Source: Bacteroidales bacterium
GTDB lineage: Bacteria > Bacteroidota > Bacteroidia > Bacteroidales > Rikenellaceae
Direction of reading: 5' to 3'
Assembly (NCBI GenBank): GCA_949419965.1
Contig: CASPAC010000014.1
Coordinates: forward strand, 1 to 44,141
Length of the DNA: 44,141 nt
Part shown: piece by piece, positions 24,943 to 35,464 of the stretch
Layout of the letters: the number at the start of each line of letters is the position of its first letter
Position numbering within the stretch: the first letter of the stretch is position 1
Made by a program: the position numbers and the translations under genes
The notes under the pieces: model-generated
Databases searched by the model: none
Told to the model about the DNA's origin: nothing
The model's input: the letters and a program-made list of their open reading frames with translations, nothing else

Positions 24943-24992
24943 GCCGGACAGGGGGAGGTCCAGGAAAAAAGCGACATTTTTTTGCATTTTTT

Positions 24993-25023
24993 TTTGGAGT
25001 TCCGAAAATTGTCCCTATCTTTG
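24993..25023 (+). promoter_or_regulatory. tRNA-Lys promoter
   Basis: TTTG (24993-24996), 19 bases, TATCTTTG (25016-25023): both boxes match the Bacteroidetes consensus exactly, 25 bases before the tRNA. Confidence 0.85.
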
Positions 25024-25047
25024 CACTCGCAATCACCAAGGATTGAT

Positions 25048-25120
25048 GCCTCTCTAGCTCAGTTGGTAGAGCACGACACTCTTAATGTTGGGGTCCAGGG
25101 TTCGAGCCCCTGGGGGGGTA
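25048..25120 (+). tRNA. tRNA-Lys (anticodon CTT)
   Basis: A 73-base cloverleaf. Acceptor GCCTCTC pairs with GGGGGGT, including G-T wobbles. D arm GCTC/GAGC; anticodon stem CGACA/TGTTG with loop CTCTTAA, giving anticodon CTT for lysine AAG codons. T arm CAGGG/CCCTG with loop TTCGAGC. CCA is not encoded. It has its own promoter and a terminator directly after, so it is a single-gene unit. Confidence 0.95.
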
Positions 25121-25121
25121 C

Positions 25122-25151
25122 AAGGCGAGAATCGTAAGGTTCTCGCCTTTT
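25122..25151 (+). terminator. tRNA-Lys terminator
   Basis: AAGGCGAGAA (25122-25131) pairs with TTCTCGCCTT (25140-25149) around an 8-base loop; the T-run TTTT spans 25148-25151. Confidence 0.88.
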
Positions 25152-25259
25152 CTGTTGAAAAGGCCTCTGCCGCAACGGAAATCCGGCCCGGGCTGCGGCG
25201 CTGCGCTTGCCCGGACATGCAGCGCCCGGCACCGGGTGCACCGCAGCAGTGAAACGACG

Positions 25260-26327
25260 ATGAGACGATCGCTACGACATACCGTCCTGGCCGCGCTGGC
25301 CGCCCTCGGGCTCGCCGGTTGCATGGAGTGGGACTACGGCGGCACGGAAGAGTTCGAAGCCTCGGGCGCGGGACTCTTCGTGGTCAACGAGGGCAATTTC
25401 CAGTACGGCAACGCCACCCTCTCCTACTACGATCCCGAGACGCGGCAGGTCGAGAACGAAGTGTTCCGCCGCGCCAACGGCTTCCGCCTGGGCGACACGG
25501 CGCAGTCGATGACCGTCCGCAACGGCACGGCCTGGGTCGTGGTCAACAACTCGCACGTCATCTTCGCCATCGACACGGAGACCTTCGTGGAGAAAGGTCG
25601 CATCGTGGGCTTCACCTCGCCGCGCCACATCCACTTTCTGTCGGACCGAAAGGCCTATGTCACACAGCTTTGGGACAACCGCATCTTCATTGTGGACCCC
25701 GAGCGGTACGCAATCACGGGCCACATCGAGTGTCCCGGCATGACCATCGAAAACGGCTCGACGGAGCGGATGGTGCAATACGGCCGCTACCTCTACGTCA
25801 ACTGCTGGTCGTACCAGAACCGCATTCTGAAGATCGACACCGAGACCGACGCCGTGGTCGGCCAACTCGAAGTGGGCATCCAGCCCGCAGCGATGGTGCT
25901 GGACCGCTACGGCAAACTATGGGTCTACACCGACGGCGGCTACGAGGGTTCGCCCTACGGCCACGAAGCTCCGGCGCTCTGCCGCATCGACGCGGAGACC
26001 TTCACCATCGAAAAACGGTTCGGATTCCGGCACGGCGACCGCCCGGGCGACCTGGCCATCAACGGCCCGGGCGACCGGCTCTACTGGCTCGACGAAGGGG
26101 TCTGGTGCATGGAGACGACGGCCGAACGGCTGCCCCTGCGCCCCATTCTGCCGGGCAGCGGCACGCTTTACTACAGCCTCACGATCGACCCCGTGCGGGG
26201 CGATCTCTACGTGGCCGACGCCATCGACTACCAACAGCAGGGCATCGTCTACCGCTACTCGGCCGACGGCGAACCGCTCGACCGGTTCCAGGCGGGAACC
26301 ACACCCGGATTTTTCTGCTGGAAATAA
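25260..26327 (+). CDS. Surface beta-propeller lipoprotein (YncE/BtuG-like)
   Basis: A 355-residue lipoprotein: signal MRRSLRHTVLAALAALGLAGC with lipid-modified Cys21, then repeated beta-propeller blades of the YncE type: GLFVVNEGNFQYGNATLSYYD, GTAWVVVNNSHVIFAIDTE, RHIHFLSDRKAYVTQLWDN, RYLYVNCWSYQNRILKIDTE (each a blade). Proteins of this type next to a TonB-dependent receptor include BtuG, the surface protein of gut Bacteroides that captures cobalamin for BtuB. The receptor gene begins 13 bases downstream. Ligand is inferred; heme or another corrinoid cannot be excluded. No cobalamin riboswitch was recognised upstream. Confidence 0.8.
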   Translation: MRRSLRHTVLAALAALGLAGCMEWDYGGTEEFEASGAGLFVVNEGNFQYGNATLSYYDPETRQVENEVFRRANGFRLGDTAQSMTVRNGTAWVVVNNSHVIFAIDTETFVEKGRIVGFTSPRHIHFLSDRKAYVTQLWDNRIFIVDPERYAITGHIECPGMTIENGSTERMVQYGRYLYVNCWSYQNRILKIDTETDAVVGQLEVGIQPAAMVLDRYGKLWVYTDGGYEGSPYGHEAPALCRIDAETFTIEKRFGFRHGDRPGDLAINGPGDRLYWLDEGVWCMETTAERLPLRPILPGSGTLYYSLTIDPVRGDLYVADAIDYQQQGIVYRYSADGEPLDRFQAGTTPGFFCWK

Positions 26328-26340
26328 AGGAGCCTCGACC

Positions 26341-28425
26341 ATGAAACCCGCCTACGCTGCCCTGCTCCTCCTCGTACTGTTCGCCCCGGCAAGAACCGCG
26401 GCGCAGGAACGGCATGCGGAACAACAACCGTCGGGCGGGCTGACCCGGCGGGTCCATCCCATCCCCGAAGTGACGGTCGTGGGCCGGCGCCCCATCAAGG
26501 AGACAGGAGTGCAGCGCACGAAGTTCGACTCGACGGCGCTCAAGGAGAACATCGCGCTCTCGATGGCCGACGTGCTGACGTTCCGGTCGCCGCTTTTCGT
26601 CAAGAGCTACGGCCGCGCCACGCTCTCCACCGTGGCATTCCGCGGCACCTCGCCCTCGCACACGCAGGTGACCTGGAACGGCATGCGCATCAACAACCCC
26701 ATGCTGGGCATGACCGACTTTTCGATGATTCCCTCCTACTTCGTCGACGACGCCTCGCTGCTCCACGGCACCTCGTCGGTCAACGAAACGGGCGGCGGAC
26801 TGGGCGGCGCGGTGAAACTGGCGACGCGGCCGGCCGCAGCCGAGGGTTTCGGACTGCAATACATCCAGGGGATCGGGTCGTTCCGCACGTTCGACGAATT
26901 CCTGCGGCTCACCTACGGCAACGCCCGCTGGCAGTTCTCGACCCGTGCGGTCTATTCCTCGTCGCCCAACGACTACAAATACCGCAACCGCGACAAGAAA
27001 GAGAACATCTACGACGAGGAGATGAACATCGTCGGCTCCTACCACCCTGTCGAACGCAACCGCAGCGGAGCGTTCAAGGATCTGCACCTGCTGCAGGAGG
27101 TCTACTGCAACACGGGGCGCGGCGACCGCTTCGGGCTCAACGCGTGGTATATCCATTCGAACCGCGAACTGCCGATGCTCACCACCGACTACGCCGACGA
27201 TCTGGCGTTCGAGAACCGCCAGCGCGAACAGACCTTCCGCGGCATCCTGTCGTGGGAACACCTGCGCAGCCAATGGAAAATCGCCGCCCGGGCAGGCTAC
27301 ATCCACACCTGGACGGCCTACGACTACAAACGCGACGTGGGCAACGGCACGATGGCCGCGATGACCCGGTCGCGCAGCACGGTCGACACCTTCTACGGAC
27401 AGCTCGACGGCGAATACGCCCTCGGCCGCAAATGGCTCTTCACCGCATCGCTCGCGGCGCATCAGCATCTGGTCGAGAGCGTCGACAGGAACATCATCAA
27501 GCAGGACGGCAACAAAGCGGTGGTGGGCTACGACAAGGGCCGCATCGAACTCTCCGGCTCGCTCTCGGCCAAATGGCGCCCCACCGAGCGATTCGGACTC
27601 GCGGCCGTACTGCGCGAAGAGATGTACGGCACAGAGTGGTCGCCGCCGATTCCGGCACTCTTTCTCGACGGGGTGCTCTCCAGGCAGGGCAACCTCGTGG
27701 CCAAGGCATCCGTCTCGCGCAACTACCGCTTCCCGACCCTCAACGACCTCTACTTCCTGCCGGGCGGCAACCCCGATCTGCGGAAAGAGAGCGGCTGGAC
27801 CTACGATGCAGGGCTTTCGTTCGCCGTGGGCAAGGCCGGCCGCTACCGACTGAGCGGCTCGGCGACGTGGTTCGATTCGCATGTCGACGACTGGATCGTC
27901 TGGCTGCCGACGACCAAGGGATTCTTCTCGCCGCGCAACCTCAAGAAAGTACACGCCTACGGCGTGGAGGCGCAGGCCGAACTGAGCGTCGCCCTGGCGC
28001 AAGAATGGAAGCTGGAGCTGGGAGGCACCTACTCGTGGACCCCTTCGATCAACGAAGGCGAGCCGATAAGCCCGGCCGACCGCTCGGTGGGCAAGCAGCT
28101 GCCCTACGTACCGGTGCATGCCGCCACGACGACGGGACGCCTGACATGGCGGCGCTGGTCGCTGCTCTACAAGTGGTGCTGGTACAGCCGGCGCTACACC
28201 ATGTCGAGCAACGACGTCACCCTCACGGGCAGCCTGCCGCCCTACTACATGAACAACCTCGCGCTCGAAAAGAGTTTTTCGCTGCGCTGGGCCGACCTCT
28301 CGGTCAAAGGCGCCGTGAACAACCTTTTCGACGAAGAATACCTTTCGGTCCTCTCCCGCCCCATGCCGGGCATCAATTTCGAAATCTTCATCGCCATCAC
28401 CCCCAAATGGGGCCGGAAAAACTGA
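26341..28425 (+). CDS. TonB-dependent outer-membrane receptor (BtuB-like)
   Basis: A 694-residue receptor: signal MKPAYAALLLLVLFAPARTAAQ, a TonB-box-like stretch (PIPEVTVVGRRP), a plug domain (MADVLTFRSPLFVKSYG, STVAFRGTSPSHTQVTWNGMRIN, ETGGGLGGAVKLAT) and a 22-strand-type barrel ending in EIFIAITPKWGRKN. It has no carboxypeptidase-like N-terminal extension and no SusD partner, unlike glycan SusC proteins. Size and the adjoining propeller lipoprotein fit a BtuB-type importer for cobalamin or another small ligand. The inner-membrane BtuFCD transporter is not in the window. Confidence 0.88.
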   Translation: MKPAYAALLLLVLFAPARTAAQERHAEQQPSGGLTRRVHPIPEVTVVGRRPIKETGVQRTKFDSTALKENIALSMADVLTFRSPLFVKSYGRATLSTVAFRGTSPSHTQVTWNGMRINNPMLGMTDFSMIPSYFVDDASLLHGTSSVNETGGGLGGAVKLATRPAAAEGFGLQYIQGIGSFRTFDEFLRLTYGNARWQFSTRAVYSSSPNDYKYRNRDKKENIYDEEMNIVGSYHPVERNRSGAFKDLHLLQEVYCNTGRGDRFGLNAWYIHSNRELPMLTTDYADDLAFENRQREQTFRGILSWEHLRSQWKIAARAGYIHTWTAYDYKRDVGNGTMAAMTRSRSTVDTFYGQLDGEYALGRKWLFTASLAAHQHLVESVDRNIIKQDGNKAVVGYDKGRIELSGSLSAKWRPTERFGLAAVLREEMYGTEWSPPIPALFLDGVLSRQGNLVAKASVSRNYRFPTLNDLYFLPGGNPDLRKESGWTYDAGLSFAVGKAGRYRLSGSATWFDSHVDDWIVWLPTTKGFFSPRNLKKVHAYGVEAQAELSVALAQEWKLELGGTYSWTPSINEGEPISPADRSVGKQLPYVPVHAATTTGRLTWRRWSLLYKWCWYSRRYTMSSNDVTLTGSLPPYYMNNLALEKSFSLRWADLSVKGAVNNLFDEEYLSVLSRPMPGINFEIFIAITPKWGRKN

Positions 28426-28523
28426 CGCTCCAAAGGGCCGGTGAGATGCAGTTGCCCCGGGGACCCGCGAACAAACCCGGCGATCGGAGGGAACCGAACT
28501 CCTGCAAACCGCACCGGCCAATG

Positions 28524-28560
28524 AAAAACACCGCGGCCTGCTCCTTTCGGAGCAGGCCGC
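28524..28560 (-). terminator. GH97 gene terminator
   Basis: A perfect 12-bp stem, GCGGCCTGCTCC (28533-28544) with GGAGCAGGCCGC (28549-28560), has a TTTC loop. On the minus strand GTGTTTTTC follows. It probably also helps stop the receptor gene from the other side. Confidence 0.85.
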
Positions 28561-28585
28561 AGAATTCGGAAGAAGCGCAAGGCCT

Positions 28586-30796
<2,211 letters not shown>

Positions 30797-30814
30797 CTAT
30801 GGTTCAAGGTTATG

Positions 30815-30822
30815 CAAATTTA
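30815..30822 (-). promoter_or_regulatory. Probable -7 box of the GH97 gene
   Basis: Minus strand TAAATTTG matches TAnnTTTG, 36 bases from the ATG. No clear -33 box. Confidence 0.5.
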
Positions 30823-30873
30823 ACGAAAATTTCCGGTTCCGCGAAACAACGGAGCGCAGTCCGAAAAAATCCA

Positions 30874-30881
30874 TATCTTTG
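30874..30881 (+). promoter_or_regulatory. Probable -7 box of manA
   Basis: TATCTTTG matches the consensus, 30 bases upstream of the manA ATG. It is back-to-back with the GH97 promoter. Confidence 0.55.
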
Positions 30882-30911
30882 CATATCCATTGCACACACA
30901 ACGCAAAGACC

Positions 30912-31877
30912 ATGTATAGATTCCGACCCATTCTGAAATCGCTGCTCTGGGGCGGCGAGAAGATCGCACCCTACAAGGAGATCGCCGCCGACCTCACCTG
31001 CATCGGCGAAAGCTGGGAGCTCTCGGGCGTGGAGGGCAACGTCTCGGTGGTGGCCGAGGGCCCCGACGCCGGCCTGACGCTCGCCCAACTCATCGCCCGC
31101 GACGGCGCCCGCCTGCTGGGCAAGAAGAACAGCGAACGCTTCGGCGACGAATTCCCGCTGCTCGTCAAGTTCATCGACGCGCGCCAGGACCTCTCGATCC
31201 AGGTGCATCCCGACGACAAGCTGGCCTGGGAGCGCCACCGCTCGAAAGGCAAGACCGAGATGTGGTATGTCGTGGCGGCCGACGAGGGGGCGCATCTGCG
31301 TTCGGGATTCGCCAAGGAGGTGACCCCGGCCCAATATGAGGCGAGCGTGGCCGACGACACGATCACCGGCCTGCTGGCCGACTACGCCGTGCGGCCGGGC
31401 GATGTCTTCTTCCTGCCGGCCGGGCGCGTGCACTCGATCGGCGCCGGATCGTTCATCGCCGAAATCCAGCAGACCTCCGACATCACCTACCGCATCTACG
31501 ACTTCAACCGCCGCGACGCCCAGGGCAACAAACGCGAGCTCCACACCGAGCAGGCCAAAGACGCCATCGACTACACGGTGCTGCCCGACTACCGCACCCG
31601 CTACGAAGCCGCGCAGAACCGGCCCGTGGAACTGGTGGCCTGCCCCTACTTCACCACGACGCTCTACGACCTCACCGAGCCGCAGCAGATCGATCTGACG
31701 GCGACCGATTCGTTCGTGGTCGTGATCTGCATGGAGGGACGCGGCACCGTCACCGACAGCGCCGGCACGACCCTCGCCGTCCACCAGGGCGAGACCCTGC
31801 TGGTTCCCGCTTCGACGGACGGGCTGACCTTCACGCCCGAAAAAGGCATGAAGCTGCTGACCAGCCGCATAGACTGA
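30912..31877 (+). CDS. manA: Mannose-6-phosphate isomerase, type I
   Basis: A 321-residue cytoplasmic zinc enzyme interconverting mannose-6-phosphate and fructose-6-phosphate. MYRFRPILKSLLWGGEKI is the usual start. Metal-site segments are present: IQVHPDD (Gln and His), KTEMWYV (Glu) and PAGRVHSIGAG (His), with the family's IQQTSDITYRIYDFNR after it. Start is set by the promoter 30 bases upstream; the frame is open earlier but overlaps the GH97 gene. It is divergent from GH97, so the two sugar genes may share control, which is inference. Confidence 0.94.
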   Translation: MYRFRPILKSLLWGGEKIAPYKEIAADLTCIGESWELSGVEGNVSVVAEGPDAGLTLAQLIARDGARLLGKKNSERFGDEFPLLVKFIDARQDLSIQVHPDDKLAWERHRSKGKTEMWYVVAADEGAHLRSGFAKEVTPAQYEASVADDTITGLLADYAVRPGDVFFLPAGRVHSIGAGSFIAEIQQTSDITYRIYDFNRRDAQGNKRELHTEQAKDAIDYTVLPDYRTRYEAAQNRPVELVACPYFTTTLYDLTEPQQIDLTATDSFVVVICMEGRGTVTDSAGTTLAVHQGETLLVPASTDGLTFTPEKGMKLLTSRID

Positions 31878-32200
31878 AGCCCGGACAAGTAATCCGAAGC
31901 TGCCGGCCGGTACGACTTAAGTATGCGGTCCCTCTGCCCCGCACGGCAAGAGGAAAACGGCACCGGACCTCAAGGGGCCGGCCGCATCATAGGAGCGACG
32001 GATCACAAAACGGAAGCCGACCCTTGAAAGGTCGGCTTTATTCTTACAAACAGGAAGTTACGATTGTTTTCGAGACTCTGTCTGCAGCGACACGCCCGGC
32101 GAGCCGGACGATTACGGGCACCGAAAAAACTGCGACCCGCGCGGCTCCGGGAGCCGCCCAGACACGGCGCAAGGGCATCGGAGCGGACACACGCATGCCC
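31878..32200. other. Gene-free stretch after manA
   Basis: 323 bases. The terminator at 32014-32038 serves both converging units. Nothing else was recognised. Confidence 0.6.
32014..32038. terminator. Two-way terminator between manA and DUF2752
   Basis: AAGCCGACC (32014-32022) pairs with GGTCGGCTT (32030-32038); TTATTC follows on plus and CCGTTTTG on minus. Confidence 0.75.
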
Positions 32201-32674
32201 TCATTCCCAGAACGGCGTATTGCGGAATATCCACCAGAAGATGAAGATCGCCGCATAGATGCGGATGACCGTCGGATGCTGGACATACCGCAGCAAGCGC
32301 CCCTGCCGGCTCTGCGGCCAAAAAGTGGTGTAGGCCACCAACAGAAAATAGGGAATCGAAACCACCAGAAAGGGATTGCATCCCAATGCCTCGGCCAGCC
32401 GTCCGTGCACCAGGGCATGCAACGCGCGCTGACTGCCGCAAGCCGGGCAATCGAGACCGGTGAGGAGCCGGAACGGGCACTTGGGCATCCACACCGACCC
32501 GAGATCGGCGAAATAGTAGGCCACGGCCACTCCTGCCGCGGCCACGACGGCAGAAACGGCGACCGCCGCACGATGCCGGCGCACGAACGCCGCGGCGCCC
32601 CGGCTGCGGATTGCGCCGGAACGATCGGCGCTTTCGTCAGAGCCCTGGCTGCGGGAAGCTCCGGAAGGGTTCAC
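32201..32674 (-). CDS. DUF2752 membrane protein
   Basis: A 157-residue protein. The first 35 residues are polar and basic; three hydrophobic segments follow (about 37-56, 101-117, 136-150). The family signature is clear: KCPFRLLTGLDCPACGSQRALHALVHG, a CPxCG cysteine pair followed by Arg and His, then LGCNPFLVV. DUF2752 proteins have no known function. In this operon it comes last, 7 bases after the first CD225 gene. A basic N-terminus longer than usual may mean the true start lies further in. Confidence 0.82.
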   Translation of the reverse strand: MNPSGASRSQGSDESADRSGAIRSRGAAAFVRRHRAAVAVSAVVAAAGVAVAYYFADLGSVWMPKCPFRLLTGLDCPACGSQRALHALVHGRLAEALGCNPFLVVSIPYFLLVAYTTFWPQSRQGRLLRYVQHPTVIRIYAAIFIFWWIFRNTPFWE

Positions 32675-32681
32675 GCGTCGG

Positions 32682-32954
32682 TCAGAATTGCGACTTGAGG
32701 TTGAACCACGTGAGGAAGACGACCAGCGTCAGGTATACCGTAAAAAATACGATGCCCACGATGCAGCCGATCCAGCTCCATCGGCGGGCGTCGGTCGCGG
32801 CCTGGACAGCCTCGTCGTGACGTCCCGAATACCACAGAGCGTCTACCGAAGCGGCCTTGACGATGGCTACGATGCCGAAGGGCCAGCAGCACAGGATGGT
32901 GATCAGAATGGCCCACACCAGATTGTTGTCCGGCTTTTGCATGTTCGGTTCCAT
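32682..32954 (-). CDS. CD225/dispanin-family protein 1
   Basis: A 90-residue protein with two hydrophobic segments. The CD225 signature is complete: KPDNNLVWAILITILCCWPFGIVAIVKAASVDALW (in parts LVWAILITILCCWPFGIV, IVKAASVDALW), then a polar helix (GRHDEAVQAATDARRWS) and a second membrane helix. Animal relatives are the interferon-induced IFITM proteins that stiffen membranes and block virus fusion; bacterial ones are uncharacterised. The frame is open to 33017; the start at 32954 matches its paralogue at 33082-33357. Confidence 0.88.
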   Translation of the reverse strand: MEPNMQKPDNNLVWAILITILCCWPFGIVAIVKAASVDALWYSGRHDEAVQAATDARRWSWIGCIVGIVFFTVYLTLVVFLTWFNLKSQF

Positions 32955-33081
32955 GATGTTGCGATTTGAAGTTGACAGACAAGAGATTGTCCTGAAAAAG
33001 AATCCGGCGGCAACCATCCGCTGTCCCGCCGCATAGGCTGCGAAACGCCCCGGATCGCTCCCGCCGGATTTGCGCTGCGGA

Positions 33082-33357
33082 TCAGTTGAGGCCGGCCATC
33101 GCGCCTGCCACGCCTGCGAAGACGAGCACGATGATGTAGACCACCATCACGAAGAAGCCTGCGCCTGCGCCGATCCACGCCCATTTGCGTGCGGAGGCCG
33201 CAGCCTGATAAGCCTCATCGTAGCGGTTCTGCGCCCACAGATTGTCCACCGAGGAAGCCTTGATGATCGACACGATGCCGAACGGCAGGCAGCACAGAAT
33301 GGTCACCAGAATGCCCCAGACCAGATTGTTGTCGGGTTTCTGCAGATTCGTTTCCAT
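33082..33357 (-). CDS. CD225/dispanin-family protein 2
   Basis: A 91-residue paralogue of the downstream CD225 protein, sharing KPDNNLVW-IL-TILCC-PFGIV-I-KA-SVD-LW and the following RW-WIG segment. METNLQKPDN at the start aligns with MEPNMQKPDN. Two membrane helices. It is the first gene of the three-gene unit; the gap to the next is 127 bases. Most likely a local duplication. Confidence 0.88.
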   Translation of the reverse strand: METNLQKPDNNLVWGILVTILCCLPFGIVSIIKASSVDNLWAQNRYDEAYQAAASARKWAWIGAGAGFFVMVVYIIVLVFAGVAGAMAGLN

Positions 33358-33390
33358 TGGTTATGATTTTTAAGGGTTGTTTTACGAGAG

Positions 33391-33398
33391 CGAAGATA
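33391..33398 (-). promoter_or_regulatory. Possible -7 box of the CD225 operon
   Basis: Minus strand TATCTTCG, one mismatch to TAnnTTTG, 33 bases upstream of the first ATG. No clear -33 box. Confidence 0.4.
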
Positions 33399-33438
33399 CA
33401 AATAATCGTACAATAAATAGTCTGTTCCAGCAAGATTG

Positions 33439-33469
33439 TTGCCCGCATACCGAAAAAAAGTTACCTTTG
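33439..33469 (+). promoter_or_regulatory. rarA promoter
   Basis: TTG (33439-33441), 20 bases, TACCTTTG (33462-33469), a full -7 match. The leader to the ATG at 33573 is about 100 bases. Confidence 0.65.
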
Positions 33470-33572
33470 TCGATGGTTTTCGCTCATGCCGCGCGCAGCG
33501 CCGGGCCTTGCGCGAGCTGTGCAGAGGCACGAAAACCCGCTTTGCAGAAACGTTTCACTCAACCGCCTCCCC

Positions 33573-34847
33573 ATGTCAGCACCCTTGGCCGAACGCCTGC
33601 GCCCCCGTACGATGGACGAATACATCGGACAGGAGCATCTCGTGGGCAAGAACGGCGTCTTCCGCAAGTTCTTCGAGACGGGCAACGTGCCGTCGTTCAT
33701 CCTGTGGGGCCCTCCGGGCGTGGGCAAGACCACGCTGGCGCGCATCGTCGCCACCCAGCTCGAACGTCCGTTCTTCACCCTCTCGGCCGTGACGTCGGGC
33801 GTCAAGGAGGTGCGCGAGGTGATCGAATCGGCGCGCAAGCAGCGCTTCTTCGACCAGCGGCCGCCGTTCCTCTTCATCGACGAAATCCACCGTTTCAACA
33901 AATCGCAGCAGGATTCGCTCCTGGGCGCCGTGGAGCAGGGCGTCGTCACGCTCATCGGCGCCACGACCGAGAACCCCTCGTTCGAGGTCATTTCGCCGCT
34001 TCTGAGCCGCTGCCAGGTCTACATCCTCAAATCGATGGAGGACAAGGACCTGCGCACGCTGCTCGACCGGGCGCTGGAGACCGACACCGAATTGAAAAAC
34101 CGCGAAATCGAAGTCGAGGAGACCGGCGCGCTGTTCCGTTTTTCGGGCGGCGACGCGCGCAAGCTGCTCAACATTCTCGACATCGTGGTCGGCGCCACGG
34201 ACGGCAAGGTGGTCATTTCCGACAAGCAGGTGACCGACTGCCTCCAGCAGAACATAGCCCTCTACGACAAGAACGGCGAACAGCACTACGACGTCATCTC
34301 GGCCTTCATCAAGTCCATCCGGGGCAGCGACCCCAACGCCGCGATCTACTACCTCGCGCGCATGCTGGCCGGCGGCGAAGAACCGCGTTTCATCGCGCGG
34401 CGCCTGGTCATCCTGGCGTCGGAGGACATCGGACTGGCCAATCCCAACGCCCTGCTGCTGGCCAACGCCTGCTTCGACACGGTGCACAAGATCGGCATGC
34501 CCGAAGCGCGCATCCCGCTGGCCGAGACGGCCCTCTATCTGGCGACCTCGCCCAAGAGCAATTCGGCCTACATGGCCATCGACAAGGCCCTCGCGCAGGT
34601 CGAACGCGACACGACCAACCGCCCTGTTCCGCTCCACCTGCGCAACGCGCCCACCCGGCTGATGGGACAGGCCGGCTACGGCAAAGGCTACAAATATGCC
34701 CACAACTACGCCGGACACTTCGCCGACCTGGAGTTCCTGCCCGAGGGGCTCTCGGGCACGAAGTTCTACGAGCCCGACACGCAGAACGCCGCCGAAGCCA
34801 AGATCGCCGAGCGCATCGCCCGGCTCTGGAAAGACAAATACCGATAA
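33573..34847 (+). CDS. rarA: Replication-associated recombination protein RarA
   Basis: A 424-residue AAA+ ATPase (RarA/MgsA, related to eukaryotic WRNIP1) that acts at stalled replication forks. LAERLRPRTMDEYIGQEHLVG opens it. Walker A is GPPGVGKT (46-53), Walker B FIDEIHRF (101-108), sensor 1 IGATTENPSFEV. The C-terminal tetramerisation domain contains DPNAAIYYLARML, RRLVILASEDIGLANP and GYGKGYKYAHNY. Length is standard. It starts the unit rarA, barrel protein, phosphoesterase. Confidence 0.95.
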   Translation: MSAPLAERLRPRTMDEYIGQEHLVGKNGVFRKFFETGNVPSFILWGPPGVGKTTLARIVATQLERPFFTLSAVTSGVKEVREVIESARKQRFFDQRPPFLFIDEIHRFNKSQQDSLLGAVEQGVVTLIGATTENPSFEVISPLLSRCQVYILKSMEDKDLRTLLDRALETDTELKNREIEVEETGALFRFSGGDARKLLNILDIVVGATDGKVVISDKQVTDCLQQNIALYDKNGEQHYDVISAFIKSIRGSDPNAAIYYLARMLAGGEEPRFIARRLVILASEDIGLANPNALLLANACFDTVHKIGMPEARIPLAETALYLATSPKSNSAYMAIDKALAQVERDTTNRPVPLHLRNAPTRLMGQAGYGKGYKYAHNYAGHFADLEFLPEGLSGTKFYEPDTQNAAEAKIAERIARLWKDKYR

Positions 34848-34886
34848 CCCGGGCCGGCGCCGAGCCGGCCCTCAAAAAACATAATC

Positions 34887-35456
34887 ATGAAGAAACTCCT
34901 GTTCCTGATGCTCGCCGCTGCGGCACTGCTGGCGGCCGGCGACGCTGCCGCCCGAACCAAGAAACCGGTCGCTCCCGAAGACAAGGGCTGGTGGCTCGGC
35001 GGCGAAATCGGTCTCTGGCACAACACGGTAGAAGAGATCGACACCAATTCGTTCGTCTTCTCGCCGGAAGTGGGCTACGACTTCAACAAGCGCTGGGCCA
35101 TCGGCGTGGGCATCGGCTATGCCGTGGCCGGCACCACCGACGAATTCGGCGACAGCGTCAACCTCAACATGTTTATCTTCAATCCCTATGCCCGCTGGAA
35201 ATACTGCAACGTAGGACGCCTGTCGCTTTTCCTCGACGGCGGAATCGGCGTGGCCGGCGGCGACATGGACGGAGTGAAAGTCGGCATCCAGCCCGGCGTG
35301 GCGGTCAGAGTGTCCGACCGCGTGCGCTTCCAGGCCCACCTGGGTTTCCTGGGCTACTGCACCAACTACTTCAACGACGGAGTGGAGGACAGCAACGGTT
35401 TCGGGTTCAAACTCTCGTCGTCCGATCTGAAGTTCGGCTTCTACTACACGTTCTGA
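34887..35456 (+). CDS. Small outer-membrane beta-barrel protein
   Basis: A 189-residue protein with signal peptide MKKLLFLMLAAAALLAAGDAAA and alternating hydrophobic/polar strands: WWLGGEIGLWHNTV, FVFSPEVGYDFNKRWAIGVGIGYAV, NMFIFNPYARWKYCN, LSLFLDGGIGVAGG, VGIQPGVAVRVSDRVRFQAHLGFLG, ending in LKFGFYYTF. The terminal phenylalanine is the usual barrel-insertion signal. It resembles the eight-stranded OmpX/OmpW-like group. Substrate or function cannot be told. It lies 39 bases after rarA. Confidence 0.8.
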   Translation: MKKLLFLMLAAAALLAAGDAAARTKKPVAPEDKGWWLGGEIGLWHNTVEEIDTNSFVFSPEVGYDFNKRWAIGVGIGYAVAGTTDEFGDSVNLNMFIFNPYARWKYCNVGRLSLFLDGGIGVAGGDMDGVKVGIQPGVAVRVSDRVRFQAHLGFLGYCTNYFNDGVEDSNGFGFKLSSSDLKFGFYYTF

Positions 35457-35464
35457 CGCGCGGC

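Noticed and set aside
23419..24987. Upstream extension of the HsdR-N-like frame
   Set aside because: It runs antisense through the GH2-like gene; family homology starts only near 23418.
25121..25260. Possible cobalamin riboswitch before the BtuG-like gene
   Set aside because: The segment is GC-rich with AAATCCGG and CAGCAGTG words, but the B12-box (GCCACTG) and the conserved order of riboswitch stems could not be found; a tRNA terminator occupies its start.
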